From: an uncultured Bacteroidales bacterium | GTDB taxonomy: Bacteria; Bacteroidota; Bacteroidia; Bacteroidales; FEN-979 | DNA: 64,000 nucleotides | NCBI GenBank assembly: GCA_903875045.1 | Contig: CAIQUS010000135.1 | Coordinates: 1 to 64,000 of the forward strand | Direction of reading: 5' to 3' | Shown: piece by piece, positions 61,043 to 64,000 of the stretch | How positions within the stretch are numbered: position 1 is the stretch's first letter | Layout of the letters: every line of letters begins with the position of its first letter | Program-made: the position numbers and the translations under genes | The notes under the pieces: generated by a model | What the model saw: the letters and a program-made list of their open reading frames with translations, nothing else | The model's database searches: none | Told to the model about the DNA's origin: nothing

Positions 61043-61702
61043 ATGAAAAAATTTGCAGTTGTATTATCCGGTTGTGGCGTTTTCGATGGCGCCGAAATCC
61101 AGGAAGTGGTGTTGACATTACTGGCCATTGATAAGGCCGGGGCATTGTATCAATGTTTTGCACCCGACATTTTGCAACATCACGTGCTCAATCATGTTAC
61201 CGGGAAAGAGATGGCAGAAAAGCGGAATGTGCTGGTGGAGGCCGCCCGTATTGCCCGCGGGAATATCGAGCCTATGTCAGCATTTCAACCCACTGATTAC
61301 GATGCCCTGATCTTCCCTGGCGGATTTGGTGCAGCAAAAAATCTTTGCAATTGGGCAACTGAGGGTGACAATTGTACAGTAAACAATGAGGTGGGGGCTG
61401 CCATCATTGCCATGTCGGAGTCCGGTAAACCCATCGGCGCCATGTGCATAGCCCCGGTAATCCTGGCAAACCTTTTTAAAGGCACAAAACTCACCACTGG
61501 TGATGATCCAGCATCAAAACACTTTATTGAAACAAAGGGGAATGAATACACCACAACAGTGCATGGCGAAGTAGTGATCGATCAGGTCAGAAAAATATTT
61601 TCTACGCCCTGTTATATGCTGGATGCTTCTATTAGTCAGATTGCAGAAGGCACAGAGAACATTGTAAGAGAGATGATGATGATGATGAACAATGTTGGGT
61701 AG
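61043..61702 (+). CDS. elbB: ElbB-type glyoxalase (DJ-1/PfpI superfamily)
   Basis: A 219-residue DJ-1/PfpI superfamily protein with VVLSGCGVFDGAEIQEVV at the N-terminus and DALIFPGGFGAAKNL. The nucleophile Cys is in GAMCIAPVIL. ElbB has been called an isoprenoid biosynthesis protein and shown to have glyoxalase activity in enteric bacteria; the physiological role here is open. It converges on the FISUMP protein, whose stop is 17 bp away. Confidence 0.9.
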   Translation: MKKFAVVLSGCGVFDGAEIQEVVLTLLAIDKAGALYQCFAPDILQHHVLNHVTGKEMAEKRNVLVEAARIARGNIEPMSAFQPTDYDALIFPGGFGAAKNLCNWATEGDNCTVNNEVGAAIIAMSESGKPIGAMCIAPVILANLFKGTKLTTGDDPASKHFIETKGNEYTTTVHGEVVIDQVRKIFSTPCYMLDASISQIAEGTENIVREMMMMMNNVG

Positions 61703-61719
61703 GTGTGTCTCGTCCCACT

Positions 61720-64000
61720 TCAATCTCGAATGCATCGGATTGAAAAGGCACATGCCTGATTTGACATGTATTTAGAGACACTGCCATTTTGAATATTTAA
61801 CCCGTGCGCGATGGATTGTATTGTTCCTGATGAAGTGGATGTCCAGTAAAAGGTTGTGAAATTGTCAAAAGCCCAGGTGTTATTTTGGTAGTTGAGTCCG
61901 GGTAAAATTGCAATGAACCCGGAACTGCCATCTATTTTCAGTGAATCCCCTGCGAGACCCGGACCATTCATGGTGGTTAATAATGTTAACCATTCTGTTT
62001 CAGATGATACATGCCAGCCGGGCGGGCATAATCCTTGTACAGGCTCAGATTCATTATATTGCAACAACTCGTCCCACTGATACAACCCGCCTTTTGTAGT
62101 ACAATCGCTTGAATTGTTGTTATAACAATATTTTTCCGGCAAACAATTATCCGCCTGAATTTCATTCGAATTGATAAAAGTTCCATGGTTCAGGTTCTGC
62201 GTCATCCAGCATTGTGTTCCAATAAGTCGCGTAGAATAAACCTGATTGTCACGAATATCAGAAAAAGGCTGACCACATTGAAATGCAGAATTTCCCGGAA
62301 GGATCACTATTTCCTGACTTGCTGTATCCGAACAATTAAACACATTGTGACAAATATATTTGACCGGTGCAGAAGTTTGCGCTCCAGGCACAAGCGAGGG
62401 GTCGAACATCGTTCCCTGGACACCTGCCCCCGAAAATGTTCCACCCAATGGTAATCCTCCTTTGAGAATAAATGGTCTGGTATCGCGGGTAATTACAGAT
62501 GGGCAAATATGCAATGTGGCCACCGGGGGATTTTTCACCACCATTGAAAGTTCATTTGACATGGCAGGATTATTTTCAATGCATTCTCCGCTTGAATTCA
62601 GAATACAAATGATACCATCGCCATCAACAGGCAGATATGTAAATGCCGGATTATTGCTCCCTGCAACAGTGCCATTCACTTTCCAAAGATAAGCCGGGAG
62701 TGTTCCTCCATTAATCGGCATTGCGCTGAAAGTTACCTCAGTTCCTTCACAAACGGGGTTGGCCGAAGTTGCAATAGATATACTCACCGGTAGGTTTTGA
62801 ATCACGGTCATGGTAACCGTATTGGATGTAGCAGGACTACCGGTGGCACAAGTTGCATTGGAGGCCAGCATACAACTTACCACATCACCATTTGCCGGGA
62901 TATAGGAATAGGTTGAATTGGTCGAGCCTGCAATGTCAGTGCCGCCCTTCTTCCACTGATAAGCCGGATTAGTTCCGCCATTGGTTGGCATTGCGGCGAA
63001 AGCAACCAAAGTCCCGTCACAAACCGGGTTGGCTGAAGCAACCATGGATAGGCTCACCGGAAGATTCGGATTGACGGTCATCATAACCACATTGGAAATA
63101 GCCGGACTGCCGCTGGCGCAAGTGGCGTTGGAGGCCAGTATACAAGTAACCACATCGCTATTTGCCGGAAAATAACTATATGTTGCATTGGTGGCTCCTG
63201 TAATGTCAATTACGCCTTTCTTCCACTGATAAGCCGGATTAGCCCCGCCATTGTTTGGCGTTGCGGTAAAGGTAACCAAAGTCCCGTCACAAACCGGGTT
63301 GGCCAAGGCTGAAATGGAAAGGCTCACCGGAAGATTCGGGTTGACGGTCATCATAACCGCCTCGGATGTGGCCGGGCTGCCTGTAGCGCAAGTGGCGTTG
63401 GAGGTCAGCACACAAGTAACGTCATCCCCGTTTGCCGGGAAATAGCTATATGTTGCATTGGTGGCACCTGCAAGGTCGATCCCGATTTTCTTCCACTGAT
63501 AACCCGGATTAGCCCCGCCATTGGTTGACATTGCGGTAAAGGTAACCAAAGTCCCGTCACAAACCGGGTTGGCTGAAGCTGCTATGGAAAGGCTCACCGG
63601 AAGATTCGGATTGACGGTCATCGTAACCACATTGGAACTGGCCGGGCTGCCGGTTGCGCAAGTAGCGTTGGAGGCCAGCACACAAGTAACGGCATCCCCA
63701 TTTGCCGGAATATAGCTATATGTTTCATTTGTGGCGCCTGCAATGTCGATCCCGCTTTTCTTCCACTGATAACCCGGATTAGCCCCGCCATTGGTTGGCA
63801 TTGCGGCGAAAGCAACCATAGTCCCATCACAAACCGGGTTGGCCGAAGCAACCACGGATAGGCTCACCGGAAGATTCGGATTGACAGTCATCGTCACAGT
63901 GTTAGATGTGGCCGGACTGCCTGTAGCGCAAGTTGCATTGGATGCCAGTATACAAGTAATCACATCGCCATTTGCCGGGATATAGTTATATGTTGCATTG
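61720..64000 (-). CDS. Large Ig-repeat protein with C-terminal FISUMP domain (partial, cut by right edge)
   Basis: The visible part is 759 residues; the start lies beyond the right edge. From the edge inward come near-identical 90-residue units (for example NPNLPVSLSIAASANPVCDG, then YQWKK and TNATYSY), each ending VTMTV, then a more diverged unit. A linker rich in Pro and Cys is followed by a C-terminal FISUMP domain (GTQCWMTQNLN, GLCPPGWHVSSETEWLTL, FYWTSTSS, FSIRCIRD). Paired Cys in each unit may form disulfides. The surface location is inferred. No T9SS C-terminal sorting domain is present after the FISUMP, so the route of export is unclear. Confidence 0.85.
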   Translation of the reverse strand, partial: NATYNYIPANGDVITCILASNATCATGSPATSNTVTMTVNPNLPVSLSVVASANPVCDGTMVAFAAMPTNGGANPGYQWKKSGIDIAGATNETYSYIPANGDAVTCVLASNATCATGSPASSNVVTMTVNPNLPVSLSIAASANPVCDGTLVTFTAMSTNGGANPGYQWKKIGIDLAGATNATYSYFPANGDDVTCVLTSNATCATGSPATSEAVMMTVNPNLPVSLSISALANPVCDGTLVTFTATPNNGGANPAYQWKKGVIDITGATNATYSYFPANSDVVTCILASNATCASGSPAISNVVMMTVNPNLPVSLSMVASANPVCDGTLVAFAAMPTNGGTNPAYQWKKGGTDIAGSTNSTYSYIPANGDVVSCMLASNATCATGSPATSNTVTMTVIQNLPVSISIATSANPVCEGTEVTFSAMPINGGTLPAYLWKVNGTVAGSNNPAFTYLPVDGDGIICILNSSGECIENNPAMSNELSMVVKNPPVATLHICPSVITRDTRPFILKGGLPLGGTFSGAGVQGTMFDPSLVPGAQTSAPVKYICHNVFNCSDTASQEIVILPGNSAFQCGQPFSDIRDNQVYSTRLIGTQCWMTQNLNHGTFINSNEIQADNCLPEKYCYNNNSSDCTTKGGLYQWDELLQYNESEPVQGLCPPGWHVSSETEWLTLLTTMNGPGLAGDSLKIDGSSGFIAILPGLNYQNNTWAFDNFTTFYWTSTSSGTIQSIAHGLNIQNGSVSKYMSNQACAFSIRCIRD
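62533..64000. repeat. 270-bp tandem repeats coding the Ig-like units
   Basis: Units run on the minus strand from 63882, 63612, 63342 and 63072, each 270 bp (90 codons), with a more diverged copy from 62802 to about 62533 and a partial copy at the right edge. The first four are very similar at DNA level, pointing to recent duplication. Confidence 0.9.

Noticed and set aside
61720-62260. T9SS C-terminal sorting domain on the FISUMP protein
   Set aside because: The protein ends with the FISUMP fold (FSIRCIRD); no separate CTD with its usual Gly-rich and Lys-ending strand is seen.
62533-64000. 270-bp repeats as a CRISPR-like or satellite DNA array
   Set aside because: The units are one continuous open reading frame of 90-residue Ig-like domains.

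Overview
The window looks like a chromosomal segment of a member of the Bacteroidota, probably an uncultured anaerobic Bacteroidales-type lineage. Supporting signs are a type IX secretion (T9SS) operon (porP-gldK-gldL-gldM-gldN) and a PorW/SprE lipoprotein, an S46 dipeptidyl-peptidase, a split methylmalonyl-CoA mutase, a FISUMP-domain surface protein, and many TAnnTTTG (-7) promoter elements, some with a TTG/TTTG about 18-21 nt upstream. No rRNA, tRNA, phage, integrase, transposase or CRISPR array was seen. Lineage below phylum is inference.

Layout. 1-4.5 kb: the 3' end of an unknown gene, an outer-membrane barrel, a PAP2 phosphatase, obgE, adk, hpt and purE. 4.5-11.9 kb: one leftward run, mutA - receiver protein - porin-like protein - mutB - M16 peptidase - O-methyltransferase, led by a good promoter at 11.9 kb. 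12-19.6 kb: an epimerase, then leftward housekeeping genes (DPP11-type peptidase, trmB, HU/SPOR protein, kdsB, deoxynucleoside kinase, GH3 protein). 19.8-28.4 kb: ackA with a response regulator, yebC, an Ig-like lipoprotein, an ArsR regulator, adenine deaminase, rlmN and a DUF4468-like protein. 28.4-38.2 kb: groESL, then pheT - sigma-54 activator - lptE - TPR protein - secG, and recG. 38.4-44.5 kb: the T9SS operon. 44.7-49.1 kb: a YitT-type transporter, rseP, dxr and an M23 peptidase. 49.3-55.9 kb: porW, bactofilin, atpZ, an AtpI-like membrane protein, PTPS, folE, a BI-1 protein and fabD. 55.9-60.8 kb: nucleotide-sugar genes (rfbB, galE and three genes resembling wbpB/wbpD/wbpE). 61-64 kb: elbB and the C-terminal part of a large Ig-repeat/FISUMP protein that runs off the right edge.

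How the genes fit together. A cell-envelope theme dominates: T9SS core and PorW, LPS precursor and transport genes (kdsB, lptE), envelope proteases and WbpBDE-type enzymes. In Porphyromonas, a Wbp-pathway sugar is used to anchor T9SS cargo. The metabolic side points to propionate/succinate metabolism via methylmalonyl-CoA and to acetate formation.

The most unusual feature is repeat DNA that has entered or abuts coding sequence: a 27-bp tandem repeat in frame inside an O-methyltransferase, a 28-bp perfect palindrome coding the tail of fabD, and 7-9 bp tandem repeats in gaps that in three cases run to a stop codon. I did not find a convincing, wholly new multi-gene system. The nearest candidates are the regulator and porin wedged between mutA and mutB, and the AtpZ/AtpI-like pair without an ATP synthase operon.
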